From: Vampirovibrio chlorellavorus | Lineage (GTDB): Bacteria; Cyanobacteriota; Vampirovibrionia; Vampirovibrionales; Vampirovibrionaceae | Direction: 5' to 3' | Assembly (NCBI RefSeq): GCF_003149375.1 | Contig: NZ_QFWH01000002.1 | Span: forward strand, 415,908 to 479,907 | Length of the DNA: 64,000 nt | Shown: piece by piece, positions 1-7,742 of the stretch | Position numbering within the stretch: position 1 is the first letter of the stretch | Layout of the letters: every line of letters begins with the position of its first letter | The notes under the pieces: generated by a model | What the model was told of the DNA's origin: nothing | Seen by the model: only the letters and a program-made list of their open reading frames with translations | Database searches by the model: none | Translations under genes and position numbers: made by a program

Positions 1-311
1 CCAATCTCGCCATTGGCTGCTCCCACGAAGCCCGGTATTTGGGCCAGACGAACTGAGCCCGATTTCAGGGTGACAGATTCCACGGTGACCCCTGCGCCGG
101 CGCTGCGTTCTTCCAGCGTGTCCGCTTTGATGGCGGCGGAAAAACTTTTGGTGCCGCTGAGGGTTATATTGCCAGTTTCCAGACTGGTTAGCCGGGTGTC
201 TTGACTGTTGGATTCCGTGACCAGCTGGTTGAATTCACTGTCCAGATCATCGGCGTTGATCAGGTTTCCGTTGGCAATTTCCGCTTGTTTGAGACGTGAG
301 ATTTGAGTCAT
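1..311 (-). CDS. Phage tail fibre/appendage-like protein, N-terminal part (runs off window)
   Basis: An open frame starts with ATG at 311 and runs to the left edge without a stop, giving about 103 residues. A Shine-Dalgarno AGGAAG lies 8 bases upstream. The first ~45 residues are hydrophilic and helical (SRLKQAEIANGNLINADDLD), followed by a beta-type, Gly/Ser/Thr-rich segment, which is how the N-terminal anchors of many phage tail appendages look. It starts 31 bases after the tail nozzle-like gene on the same strand and continues the phage structural order. The fibre role is inferred from position and composition; no receptor-binding domain is visible because the gene is cut by the window. 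Confidence 0.6.
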   Translation of the reverse strand, partial: MTQISRLKQAEIANGNLINADDLDSEFNQLVTESNSQDTRLTSLETGNITLSGTKSFSAAIKADTLEERSAGAGVTVESVTLKSGSVRLAQIPGFVGAANGEI

Positions 312-342
312 GGCATTTGCTTCCTGTGACTTGTGGGGTGAC

Positions 343-1881
343 TTATCGGGTGCCGCCATCCAGCACGGTGATGGTCCAGCCTTCAATTTCCACCGGGCGA
401 TCCGCTTCGTTGCCGGTGAGTTCCATCTGGAAGTACTGCCCGGATCCGGCTGGTATCAGACTGAAGCAGGCACTGCCGGCCCGGTTGTAGTAATCGGCGC
501 CATAAGTGGTCTGGTTATAGACGGTGCTGGCGCTATCCGGGGTGAGGGATACGGTTCGGGATTGCTGGTTCTGAGAGCCTCGGCGCAGGTTCCAGACCAT
601 GTTGACCGTAACGTTGACTTCCGAAATTTGTTTGAGATAGAGCTGAATATCCTTGATGCGCTTGCGTTGCCGGGGAGTGTCAAAGTCCAGAAAGCCGGTG
701 CGATAGAGCCAGTGAACAGGCTGGCCGTTGTAGCTGTTGCCTTTAAGTTGTTGTTGCACAATGCCCTGGTAATTCCCGGTGTAGAGTTTACCGTTAAAGG
801 TGCAGCCACAAGCGGCCACAATGCCCTGACGCTTGCTCCAGATCCGGTTGATGCCGTAGTTGTAGATCAGCACGGTTTGATTCTGAATGGCGCTACCATC
901 AGCCACAAACCACCACACCTCCTGTCGGTTTCTGAGATGGATGGCGAAACTTTGGCCGAGTTGCGAGCGGTTCAGGTTTTCAATCTGGGCCTTGATGGCG
1001 TTGGAGAGAAAGAGCGTGGTGACATTTCCCTGGGCCGTGGCCGTGGACAGGGCGGTGATTCCTTCCGGAGACAGAAACATCAGCTCGTTGCCCACCAGTA
1101 CGATGCTGCGGTGGCTAACGGCTCCAAATTCATCCGACATTTTCTGAACGGCAAACGTGTCTACATCAGAACCGGATAACACATAGGTGGAGCGTTCCTT
1201 GAAAATGACCAGCACCTCTTCATTCAGAAGTGGCAAAAATAAGGTTTTCAGTCCGGTTATTTTTTCGCCATCACCGGGAGAAATCTGAATGGCCCCCGGC
1301 GAGTCTGACCAATAACTGGGCTCAAAGTTTTCGGCGTTTTCCAGTTCCGAGATATATACCAGAGAGGGGTTGCTGGCGTCTCCGGCGAAGATCAGCCGGT
1401 TGGCGTAAATCTCCGATAAGGCGGGTTTGCCAGCATCAATCCCAAACACATCCGGAGGCCAGTTTTCCAGAAGTCCAACGCTATCCAGGCCGTCCCATTT
1501 AATGGGGTTGTCCGCACCGTTGCAACCAATCAGCAAGCCCTGAAAGGTGACAAAATTCATGGTGCGATCGGGGGTTAAGCCGCTGTAAAGCAGGGTGGCG
1601 GCCCCGGTGCTTTCGTTGAATTGGTAGAGCTTATCTCCGCAGACCGCCATTAAAAACGTTTGTCCCAGCAAGTTTTTATAGGGGTACAAGCTGGTGATGG
1701 TGGCACCGGAGGACAACGGCGTGCTGTTGATGTGAATGTAACCAACATTGTTGCTGGACCAACTGCCGTGGGTAGTGGCGTGTAAATTGACGATCGCTTC
1801 GGCCTCCCCGTTTCTCAAGGTCAGGTCGTTGGCTCGTAAATTCATGCCTCCGGCGTTATCGAAAAATTGAAATGTGCGCAT
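343..1881 (-). CDS. Phage tail nozzle / tail tubular protein B-like
   Basis: The product has 512 residues, is rich in beta-strand and aromatic residues, and has no signal peptide or membrane segment. The N-terminus (MRTFQFFDNAGGMNLRAND) and repeated blade-like segments resemble the beta-propeller nozzle proteins of short-tailed phages (T7 gp12-like or P22 gp10-like), which close the tail tube. A strong ribosome site AAGGAAG precedes the ATG at 1881. The gene follows the head-tail adaptor with a 48-base gap, as in podoviral structural operons. The exact family was not verified; it could also be another tail-hub protein of the same fold. The phage structural assignment is firm, the nozzle assignment moderate. 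Confidence 0.65.
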   Translation of the reverse strand: MRTFQFFDNAGGMNLRANDLTLRNGEAEAIVNLHATTHGSWSSNNVGYIHINSTPLSSGATITSLYPYKNLLGQTFLMAVCGDKLYQFNESTGAATLLYSGLTPDRTMNFVTFQGLLIGCNGADNPIKWDGLDSVGLLENWPPDVFGIDAGKPALSEIYANRLIFAGDASNPSLVYISELENAENFEPSYWSDSPGAIQISPGDGEKITGLKTLFLPLLNEEVLVIFKERSTYVLSGSDVDTFAVQKMSDEFGAVSHRSIVLVGNELMFLSPEGITALSTATAQGNVTTLFLSNAIKAQIENLNRSQLGQSFAIHLRNRQEVWWFVADGSAIQNQTVLIYNYGINRIWSKRQGIVAACGCTFNGKLYTGNYQGIVQQQLKGNSYNGQPVHWLYRTGFLDFDTPRQRKRIKDIQLYLKQISEVNVTVNMVWNLRRGSQNQQSRTVSLTPDSASTVYNQTTYGADYYNRAGSACFSLIPAGSGQYFQMELTGNEADRPVEIEGWTITVLDGGTR

Positions 1882-1929
1882 GGATTACTGCTTCCTTAAA
1901 ACCCGTTTTTGGACTTGGTGTAAGCACGT

Positions 1930-2577
1930 TTAAGGTGTTTGTCCTCCCCCCCGGTAAAACCCTTTCATGCGGTAGCTGGGTTTTCGGGGAGCCAGACTTT
2001 TGAGCTGGGCCAGCCCATCGCGATACAGTAAAAAAGTGTCGCTGCCGCCTTCGCCTAAAAATTTCTCAAGGCGGGCCTGGGTGCCAAGGATCAGCACTGT
2101 TTCCCAGCTTTCGGGGAGGGCGGTGGTGTCGCTATTCAGGCTGAGTTTTTGTGGACTTCGCTGGTAATCGTAGCGAATGGTGTAGGTGGCGTTGGGCACC
2201 GGGTACAGAAATAACTGGTTCCCTTTGCGGTAAAAATACTGCGGTCGGCCAGTCACCGTTTCTCCGTGGGCGATGGGGTAGGTGTAGTCCACCTCTTCAA
2301 TCCGGATTTTGCTGCCCGTTTCCTGCACGGAATCGGCGATGACATCCTGCACCTCACATTGCGTGGTTAGGCTGTAGGCGCTTGTACCCGCCGTGGTGTT
2401 CAAGGTGGCCGATTGCTGCAAACGATGGACTTGTAATCGTTGCAAGATTTCCGTGTAGGTTTCGTTGAGAAAGTCCACGGTCTGAATGATGGGAGTCTGG
2501 GCGTTGCTGAGCGTGCTGGTCTCCACCTGCCCGGTGCGACGCAGAGTTTCATTCACCAGTTGCAGGAGTGTACTCAT
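1930..2577 (-). CDS. Phage head-tail adaptor / tail tubular protein A-like
   Basis: The product has 215 residues. An N-terminal helical bundle (MSTLLQLVNETLRRTG, then FLNETYTEILQRLQVHR) is followed by a beta domain with YFYRKGNQLFLYPVP and a C-terminal helix, the arrangement of the gp11/gp4-type adaptor proteins that sit between portal and tail in podoviruses. The motif in which a short Y-R-K-G-N-Q-L strand precedes a YP-containing strand is typical of these proteins. The ATG at 2577 has AAAGGAG six bases upstream and overlaps the end of the preceding 73-codon gene by 29 bases, suggesting translational coupling. It lies between capsid and nozzle genes, in the order seen in T7-like genomes. 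Confidence 0.72.
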   Translation of the reverse strand: MSTLLQLVNETLRRTGQVETSTLSNAQTPIIQTVDFLNETYTEILQRLQVHRLQQSATLNTTAGTSAYSLTTQCEVQDVIADSVQETGSKIRIEEVDYTYPIAHGETVTGRPQYFYRKGNQLFLYPVPNATYTIRYDYQRSPQKLSLNSDTTALPESWETVLILGTQARLEKFLGEGGSDTFLLYRDGLAQLKSLAPRKPSYRMKGFYRGGGQTP

Positions 2578-2770
2578 CCGCCGCTCCTTTCAGCTTCAGC
2601 AGTTTGAGCCGATAGTCGGCGGGGTACTGTTTCAGAATCTGGGCCAGCGTGCCCTGAATACGGGTTTTAAACTTGGTTTTTCGGTTTTCGCAAAGCCAGA
2701 TGGCTTGTTCCGAGTAAATATCGGGAGGCGTTGGACTGTGCTGCACTTCATCGTTAAACGGTAAATCCAT
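2549..2770 (-). CDS. Small phage protein of unknown function, 73 aa
   Basis: A 73-codon gene with a near-perfect ribosome site (AAGGAGAA) before its ATG at 2770. The product is charged and soluble. A central segment (FKTRIQGTLAQILKQYPADY) looks helical and may be part of a head-completion or packaging accessory protein. Its 3' end overlaps the adaptor gene start by 29 bases. It lies just downstream of a strong terminator that follows the capsid gene, so it is the first gene of the tail section. No family was recognised. The ribosome site and tight packing support it as a real gene rather than a chance frame. Confidence 0.6.
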   Translation of the reverse strand: MDLPFNDEVQHSPTPPDIYSEQAIWLCENRKTKFKTRIQGTLAQILKQYPADYRLKLLKLKGAADEYTPATGE

Positions 2771-2810
2771 CCTGTTCTCCTTGGGTTTAAAACGGGAAAA
2801 ATAAAAGAGG

Positions 2811-2847
2811 AAAAAAAGGAGCGATGGCCCATAACAGCCATCGCCCC
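2811..2847 (-). terminator. Rho-independent terminator after the phage capsid gene
   Basis: On the minus strand an 11-base stem (GGGGCGATGGC pairing with GCCATCGCTCC, with one G-T pair) closes an 8-base loop and runs directly into seven T residues. It starts 44 bases after the capsid stop codon. The position matches the partial terminator Tphi between gene 10 (capsid) and gene 11 in T7, which lets capsid messages outnumber tail messages. The hairpin is seen directly; partial readthrough is inferred, because the tail genes downstream have no obvious promoter of their own. Confidence 0.85.
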
Positions 2848-2890
2848 GGTGGAGTTGCGTTAGAGAGACAGTGGGAGAGAAAAGGAGTTG

Positions 2891-3724
2891 TTAGGCGGAT
2901 GCTTTCAACACGGCGCCCGCTTTGGGCATCATGACCTTGGAACCATACAGGTACAGTCCTTTGACCGCATCGGCAAACATGTTGTAAGGACGAACCGTTT
3001 CAATCTTGCTAACCTGGCTGGCAAAGCTGATGAAATCCTGGGTGAAGGCCAGCAGATTAACCACCCCGCTGACCGCCGGGTTGTTGGTGGTGACATGCAC
3101 CCCAAAGCCAGCCACGTTCCCAATGTAGCCGTTTTGCACCACGTTGTCTCCCAGACTGGTGGCCCGGGTAAATTCGGTGGATTGCAAGAGCAGGGTTTTG
3201 AACTTGGGGGTAATCACCAGATTACGACCTTCCTGCGGAGCGTTGGCGTTGTCCAGCTTTTCGGCCAACTGGGTGATGTAGCCGTAAATATTGGCGCTGG
3301 TCAGGGTGATGGGGGCCACATCCGTGCCGATGACGTTGCCCGAATCCACATCGGTGTAGTGACCAATCAGTCGGGTGTCCACCACGTCCCGGATGGCGAT
3401 GGCCGCCCGGCCCGCATAGCCTTCCAGAATATCTACGTTGGCCTGGGCCTTGTCTAAATCATCGACTTTAAAGGCGAAGTACTTTTGTTGATCAATCAAT
3501 AAATCCACCATGGGATCGGTCAGACTCTGGAAGGAAATGGTCATGTCCCGGGTGTAGTTGTTGACGGTCACATCGCCAAAGGTGCGCACATGAACCACGT
3601 CACCGGCGTTGGTGATTTCGCCTTCAAAATCACGGTTGACCAGGTTGGCCATGACCACGGTTTTATCAAAAATTTTGAGCAGCTTTTTGCTCCAGATTTC
3701 GGGAATGAAGTTTGCGGTTGCCAT
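2891..3724 (-). CDS. Phage major capsid protein (P22 coat/HK97 fold type)
   Basis: The product has 277 residues, beginning MATANFIPEIWSKKLLKIFD and continuing with an N-arm that contains VVMANLVNRDFEGEI and GDVVHVRTFGDV. This pattern (xFIPEIWSxxLL followed by a G-D-x-V-x-I/V-R beta strand) is a hallmark of a large group of HK97-fold coat proteins in podoviruses and siphoviruses. No membrane segment or signal is present. It is preceded by the scaffold gene and followed by a strong terminator, both normal for a capsid gene. The ATG at 3724 has AAAGGA 11 bases upstream. This is the most secure phage call in the window. Confidence 0.88.
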   Translation of the reverse strand: MATANFIPEIWSKKLLKIFDKTVVMANLVNRDFEGEITNAGDVVHVRTFGDVTVNNYTRDMTISFQSLTDPMVDLLIDQQKYFAFKVDDLDKAQANVDILEGYAGRAAIAIRDVVDTRLIGHYTDVDSGNVIGTDVAPITLTSANIYGYITQLAEKLDNANAPQEGRNLVITPKFKTLLLQSTEFTRATSLGDNVVQNGYIGNVAGFGVHVTTNNPAVSGVVNLLAFTQDFISFASQVSKIETVRPYNMFADAVKGLYLYGSKVMMPKAGAVLKASA

Positions 3725-3824
3725 TGTCGGGGGTCCTTTCTGGTTGATGAAAACGGGACATTAAAAAAGCCGCTGAATCGAATGCTTGCGGCCTTCGGGT
3801 CTGTGCTTGGGATGGGGCTTTTTA

Positions 3825-4439
3825 TTACTGCACCCGGTTATTTTTGAGCGCCTCATTGATGGCTGCTTCGTTTTTGAGAAATTCAGGCAGGCTCATTTGG
3901 GCAATTTGCTGCCGAGAGAATCGGGGCGGCTCACTGGGTGTTTGACGCTGGGTGGCCGCTTCCATGTACGGATTTTGCTTGGGAATGCCGCTATTTTTTT
4001 CGGAATCGACGGTATCCATTTTTTCTTTGAGTGTGGCTTGAAATTTCTGGGAGAAGATGGCTAAGCCCTTTTCTAACAGGGTTTCCCACTGATCGGTTCC
4101 GCCATCGGGATCGTCCCGCAGCAGGGTCACCACCTCTTGCAGAATGAAAGGCTCAAACCGGGCGAACTCGGGTGATTTTTTTCGGAAACTGTTCAGCGCG
4201 CTTTTTAATTCGGCCTCTTCTTTCAGGTCGGCCAGATGAGTTTTGGCGGCGTCGTCCACAATTTGTCGAACGAAGGAAAACGGATCGCTGACAAACAGCT
4301 CGAGAGCTTGATTGGGTGGCAAGGACTCAATGCTAGGCGGGCTTGGATTGGCTGGATTTTGTGGGAGATCGGTTGACTGATTGCCCGAATTTCGCGACTG
4401 AAGTGTCGTTGGTGATATCGAAGATGATGGTTGAGACAT
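3825..4439 (-). CDS. Phage capsid scaffolding protein-like
   Basis: The product has 204 residues. A disordered, Ser/Pro/Asn-rich N-terminus (about residues 1-45) is followed by strongly charged helices with many Lys, Glu and Phe (about 60-150) and a short C-terminal helical tail. This low-complexity helical make-up with a basic-acidic C-terminus is usual for scaffolds that direct procapsid assembly and are then released or cleaved. It lies directly upstream of the capsid gene, as scaffolds do. AAGGAG stands seven bases before the ATG at 4439. Sequence identity among scaffolds is low, so the call depends on position and composition. Confidence 0.7.
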   Translation of the reverse strand: MSQPSSSISPTTLQSRNSGNQSTDLPQNPANPSPPSIESLPPNQALELFVSDPFSFVRQIVDDAAKTHLADLKEEAELKSALNSFRKKSPEFARFEPFILQEVVTLLRDDPDGGTDQWETLLEKGLAIFSQKFQATLKEKMDTVDSEKNSGIPKQNPYMEAATQRQTPSEPPRFSRQQIAQMSLPEFLKNEAAINEALKNNRVQ

Positions 4440-4482
4440 GGGTTTCTCCTTGTGTAAATGGCTAAGTGTGCGCTGAGTTTCG

Positions 4483-4740
4483 TTAGTCCGTATCCATCGG
4501 TTTGCGAGACCACTCCCGGTCGGCCTGTTGGATGATGAGTAACGGTGTGGAAAAAATTTCCTGAATCACTTGTGCCCGAATGGCCTCATAGAGAAAAGCC
4601 TCTTTGGCGTCGGTGTCGGTCACCCGGGTGCGTAGTTCCGGCCGGAAACTATTTTGCAGCAGATCCCAACCGGGTTCCCGGATCAGATCCGTAAACAGGG
4701 TGGCTTTTTCACGCAAACTGAGTTGTTTGTAGGCGGTCAT
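4483..4740 (-). CDS. Small phage protein of unknown function, 85 aa
   Basis: An 85-codon gene whose ATG overlaps the portal stop codon (ATGA), with GGGGAG upstream, so translation is probably coupled to the portal. The product is soluble and mainly helical (LSLREKATLFTDLIREPGW, then LYEAIRAQVIQEIFSTPLL), about the size of the small proteins often found between portal and scaffold genes in podoviruses. No family was recognised. A role in head assembly is possible from position alone. Confidence 0.6.
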   Translation of the reverse strand: MTAYKQLSLREKATLFTDLIREPGWDLLQNSFRPELRTRVTDTDAKEAFLYEAIRAQVIQEIFSTPLLIIQQADREWSRKPMDTD

Positions 4741-6491
4741 GCGGAGGCTCCCCTTTCTGCTTGAGGCGGTGCGCTGATGAAAATATCGGCTTCATCGGTG
4801 AAACCCAGACGGCGATACACCTTTTTGTACAGGCTGAGCCAGTCCACCCGATCCCGCAGCGCCGCGCTGTTTTCCACCAGTCGCAAAAACGAGGTGATGG
4901 CGTTCAATTCCTGCGCCTTGTTCAACAGGCCTCGCGAACCATCAATGCGGAACTGACAGTGACAGGTTTGCAGCACTTCCGGTAATAATGTTTTAAACAG
5001 GACTTGCCCGCCGGGCTGACACACCCGCAACTGCTCCGGTTGGCTGAGAAACTGTCGGGCATTTTCCAGCACCATCCTCAGGAACGGTTCCAGAGAGGTA
5101 TGCTCCAGGTGGGCCAGGCAGGAGGAGAATTTTTGAGTACCGCCTTGCACCAAAACGCTCACCTCCGTGGCTGTTCGGGATTGTCCCTGCTCGTTGCCGG
5201 TGAAGTATTTCAGGGCGCCCGTGGCTTCCTGCGCTTCCGCTTTAAGATCGGCGATTTCGGTAAAGGCCACCGTGAAATTATTCAGGTACTGAATGGGCCT
5301 TAGCGTATCGTGGCTTTTCACCGGAATGAGCGCCCCCGGGCGAGTGACTACCGCCTCGGGATCGAACACGTCATCGTTGATGAGATAGGTAAAAGGGTTG
5401 TTAATGGACAGGTTTATTACATCCAATTTTTGGTTGGTCAGGGTGTTGATGGCGTGCTGTAAACCCAACGATTTTTCGATGGCCCCTATTCCGTAAATCT
5501 CGTTGGGTACCGGAATGAAATTGGTAAAAATGAACGGCTTCATGCCCGAGTCATAGGGGTTGGGCTCAAAGCGAATGACCGTATCGCCATTGGCCACTAC
5601 GCACACGTAATTTGGGTACAGCGTGTCGTCCACCGTAAAATCGCCCCATGCTTCCAGCAGGGTGATTTTGGGAGACGATTGCTTGTTTTGTGTGTGCGGA
5701 TTTTCGGTGAGTCCAAAGGCCCGGCGTTTGCTTTGCTTGTTGCTGTCCTCAATGCTCAGGCGCTTGGGATTGTTCGGGTCCAGTGCTTCCAGATTGTGGT
5801 AAGCCGGATTATTTTTCAGGCTCTGCCACTCCCGATCCACTTTGCGGATGACGTTGGCCCGTTCAAAATCCGGGGCGTCGGGATCGATAAAGAAGTCGAA
5901 CATATCCAGGGTTTCAAAGTCCGGGCCATGGTAGGTCACTTCTTCCCGACTGACTTTTTGACTGCCCACCGTCACCCCAAACAGGGTGACCGGTTGCCGC
6001 GCTTGTCGGCTTTGGGTGGATTTTCGCCAGGGCACGGCGGCCACCGTGTTGCCGGTGATAATGGCCTGTTTCAGGAAAGGGGCGTATTTCTCAATGAAGC
6101 TGGCGTCTTCCAGTTTATTGCGCAAAAACTCCTCAATCACATTGGCCTGATTGTGGTTTTCCTCGGTTTTACCGATGACCGAGAAAAAGCGCTCATTGGC
6201 TGGAAACAGGGCATTCAGCAGATTCGAGTGAATGGCTTCCACCGCTTCGTATAAAACCGGACGCACCACCTGACTGCGATCGTGCGGGTGGTTTTCCGTC
6301 TCTGTATAGAGAGAAGGCGTGTCGCACAGGTAGGCCTCCCAGCATTCCCGCCATTTTCGTTCCAGTCCGCTTCGGGATTGTTTCCACTGCTGGTATTGCG
6401 TGTAAACAAGTTCGGCCAGCGTTTGCTGGTTCTCTTCCGTTAACGCCATCAGTGTTGATGTTGTGGCCGAGGTGGCCATTGGATGCGACAT
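4737..6491 (-). CDS. Phage portal (head-tail connector) protein
   Basis: The product has 584 residues. Near the N-terminus are WKQSRSGLERKWRECWEAY and RSQVVRPVLYEAVEAIHSNL, and in the middle SLGLQHAINTLTNQKLDVINLSINNP, followed by RPGALIPV. These are the landmarks of the podoviral connector/portal family (T7 gp8 and P22-type relatives). The later acidic helical part (EATGALKYFTGNEQGQSRTATEVSVLVQGG) corresponds to the stem and wing helices that form the DNA channel. GGAGGGAA precedes the ATG at 6491. It is the first recognisable phage gene of this operon. Terminase genes, which usually lie upstream of the portal, are absent between here and the APC permease. Confidence 0.85.
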   Translation of the reverse strand: MSHPMATSATTSTLMALTEENQQTLAELVYTQYQQWKQSRSGLERKWRECWEAYLCDTPSLYTETENHPHDRSQVVRPVLYEAVEAIHSNLLNALFPANERFFSVIGKTEENHNQANVIEEFLRNKLEDASFIEKYAPFLKQAIITGNTVAAVPWRKSTQSRQARQPVTLFGVTVGSQKVSREEVTYHGPDFETLDMFDFFIDPDAPDFERANVIRKVDREWQSLKNNPAYHNLEALDPNNPKRLSIEDSNKQSKRRAFGLTENPHTQNKQSSPKITLLEAWGDFTVDDTLYPNYVCVVANGDTVIRFEPNPYDSGMKPFIFTNFIPVPNEIYGIGAIEKSLGLQHAINTLTNQKLDVINLSINNPFTYLINDDVFDPEAVVTRPGALIPVKSHDTLRPIQYLNNFTVAFTEIADLKAEAQEATGALKYFTGNEQGQSRTATEVSVLVQGGTQKFSSCLAHLEHTSLEPFLRMVLENARQFLSQPEQLRVCQPGGQVLFKTLLPEVLQTCHCQFRIDGSRGLLNKAQELNAITSFLRLVENSAALRDRVDWLSLYKKVYRRLGFTDEADIFISAPPQAERGASA

Positions 6492-6892
6492 AAGTTCCCT
6501 CCGTGTTTGATGAATCAGCGCTTGTTAATGGGGGAGCGTCACAAAACGCTCCCGTAAAACTGGTTTGGCGAGTGAAAAGATTCAGCGATAGAAAAGATTC
6601 ACCACTTGGGGGGAGGGCGGCCTGAAAAATGGAAAAACAGGTAGAAAAAATGAATCGATTCGCCACAGGCGTCAGCGAATTGGGCAATACGAAGCGCTTC
6701 ATGCGTACTTCAGCAGCACAGTCGGCCATACGATCCCAAAGGGCGAAGAGGCACCTGCGGGCAGCGAGCCATCAACCCCGTGAGCACCCAGTCAATACAG
6801 CCCGTGCAAGGTGGTTGATGATCATTAGTATGCGCCGTGATGCCAGATTCTCCCAGCGAAGGAGATTTACGATTTTTTGAAATCGGGCTTAC
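6492..6892 (-). other. 401-base gene-free leader upstream of the portal gene
   Basis: No reading frame with a ribosome site and sensible composition was found on either strand; the available frames are Arg/Pro-rich or short. At 6532-6553 there is a perfect 8-base hairpin (GGGAGCGT/ACGCTCCC, 6-base loop) without a T run, 41 bases upstream of the portal start. It may be an mRNA processing or stabilising structure in the phage leader. This is where a small or large terminase gene would be expected, and no remnant of one was recognised. Confidence 0.5.
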
Positions 6893-7606
6893 TTATAGGT
6901 CCAGCTTGTCCAGCCTGATTTTCATATCCCGGTTTTGCAGGGTGACCGTTTCATCTTTTCTGGCAGGGGGGGTGGATTCTGCTTCTGATTTGACTGCCGG
7001 GGCTTTGGCCTTTTCGGGTTCTCCAAGGCTTTGCCGCCATGATGCCATTTCATCAGCGTACGCCCTGGCTCTGTTTTGCTGGAGTTGGGTTCGGATGGAC
7101 TGAAGGGTTGGTCCGTTGGGCAAGGTCATGGACGGATAAAAAGTACTTAGATGAGTGACAGTGTCTTTCAAGGTATCCGCTATAAAACTATCGGCGATTC
7201 CCTGCAGGATGGCGGTATCCACGGGCTGATGGGTGTATTGGCAAATGGCAAAATACTCCATGATATGATCCACGACCGTGATCACCTCGGTGGCTACCCG
7301 GCTACGCTCTGCTTCCGGTAGCACGAACAGACAGTTCATGGCGTGGTGGACGCTTTCGATTTTGTCGTAGCTGCGGGCCTTGTTTTTGGCTTTGAACAGA
7401 CTGAGGACTTTTTCCGGCGGAAGTGTCCTGGGGTTTTGCAGCAAATGGCTGGCCTGGCAATGTTTGTCGGCCAGTCGAGAGAGGATGGATCCCATCAGCG
7501 TTTTGTGACTGGCCGGGAAGCCCACAATCATCTCAACGCTGAGGGCAACCTCTTCTTCGGCTTCGTACCAACGTGCTTTGGGTGTGCTGTTTGTATCGGG
7601 TTCCAT
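6893..7606 (-). CDS. Hypothetical protein, 237 aa, helical
   Basis: The frame starts at ATG 7606 with GAAGG six bases upstream. The product is soluble and mainly helical over residues 1-180, with a His/Cys-containing central part (VHHAMNCLF, EYFAICQYTHQP). A Pro/Ala/Lys linker at about 195-215 leads to a short C-terminal tail (LQNRDMKIRLDKLDL). No signal peptide, membrane segment or recognised domain is present. It lies between the phage cassette and a host permease, both on the same strand, so it could be either the outermost phage gene or an ordinary host gene. The family was not recognised. Confidence 0.55.
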   Translation of the reverse strand: MEPDTNSTPKARWYEAEEEVALSVEMIVGFPASHKTLMGSILSRLADKHCQASHLLQNPRTLPPEKVLSLFKAKNKARSYDKIESVHHAMNCLFVLPEAERSRVATEVITVVDHIMEYFAICQYTHQPVDTAILQGIADSFIADTLKDTVTHLSTFYPSMTLPNGPTLQSIRTQLQQNRARAYADEMASWRQSLGEPEKAKAPAVKSEAESTPPARKDETVTLQNRDMKIRLDKLDL

Positions 7607-7742
7607 TTAAAACCTTCGCTGAAAAGAAAATATCTGGAAAAAATGGTCTGAAGGTCATCGCCCTGAATGCCCGGAGCCGGGGTTTTGAATCCAGTCAGGT
7701 CACTATCTTATCAAATTTTGGGCGTTTTATTTCTCAAGTCCG

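Noticed and set aside
6193..6729. A minus-strand frame overlapping the portal start, as possible terminase remnant
   Set aside because: Composition is unlike terminase, there is no ATPase motif, and it overlaps the secure portal gene in another frame.
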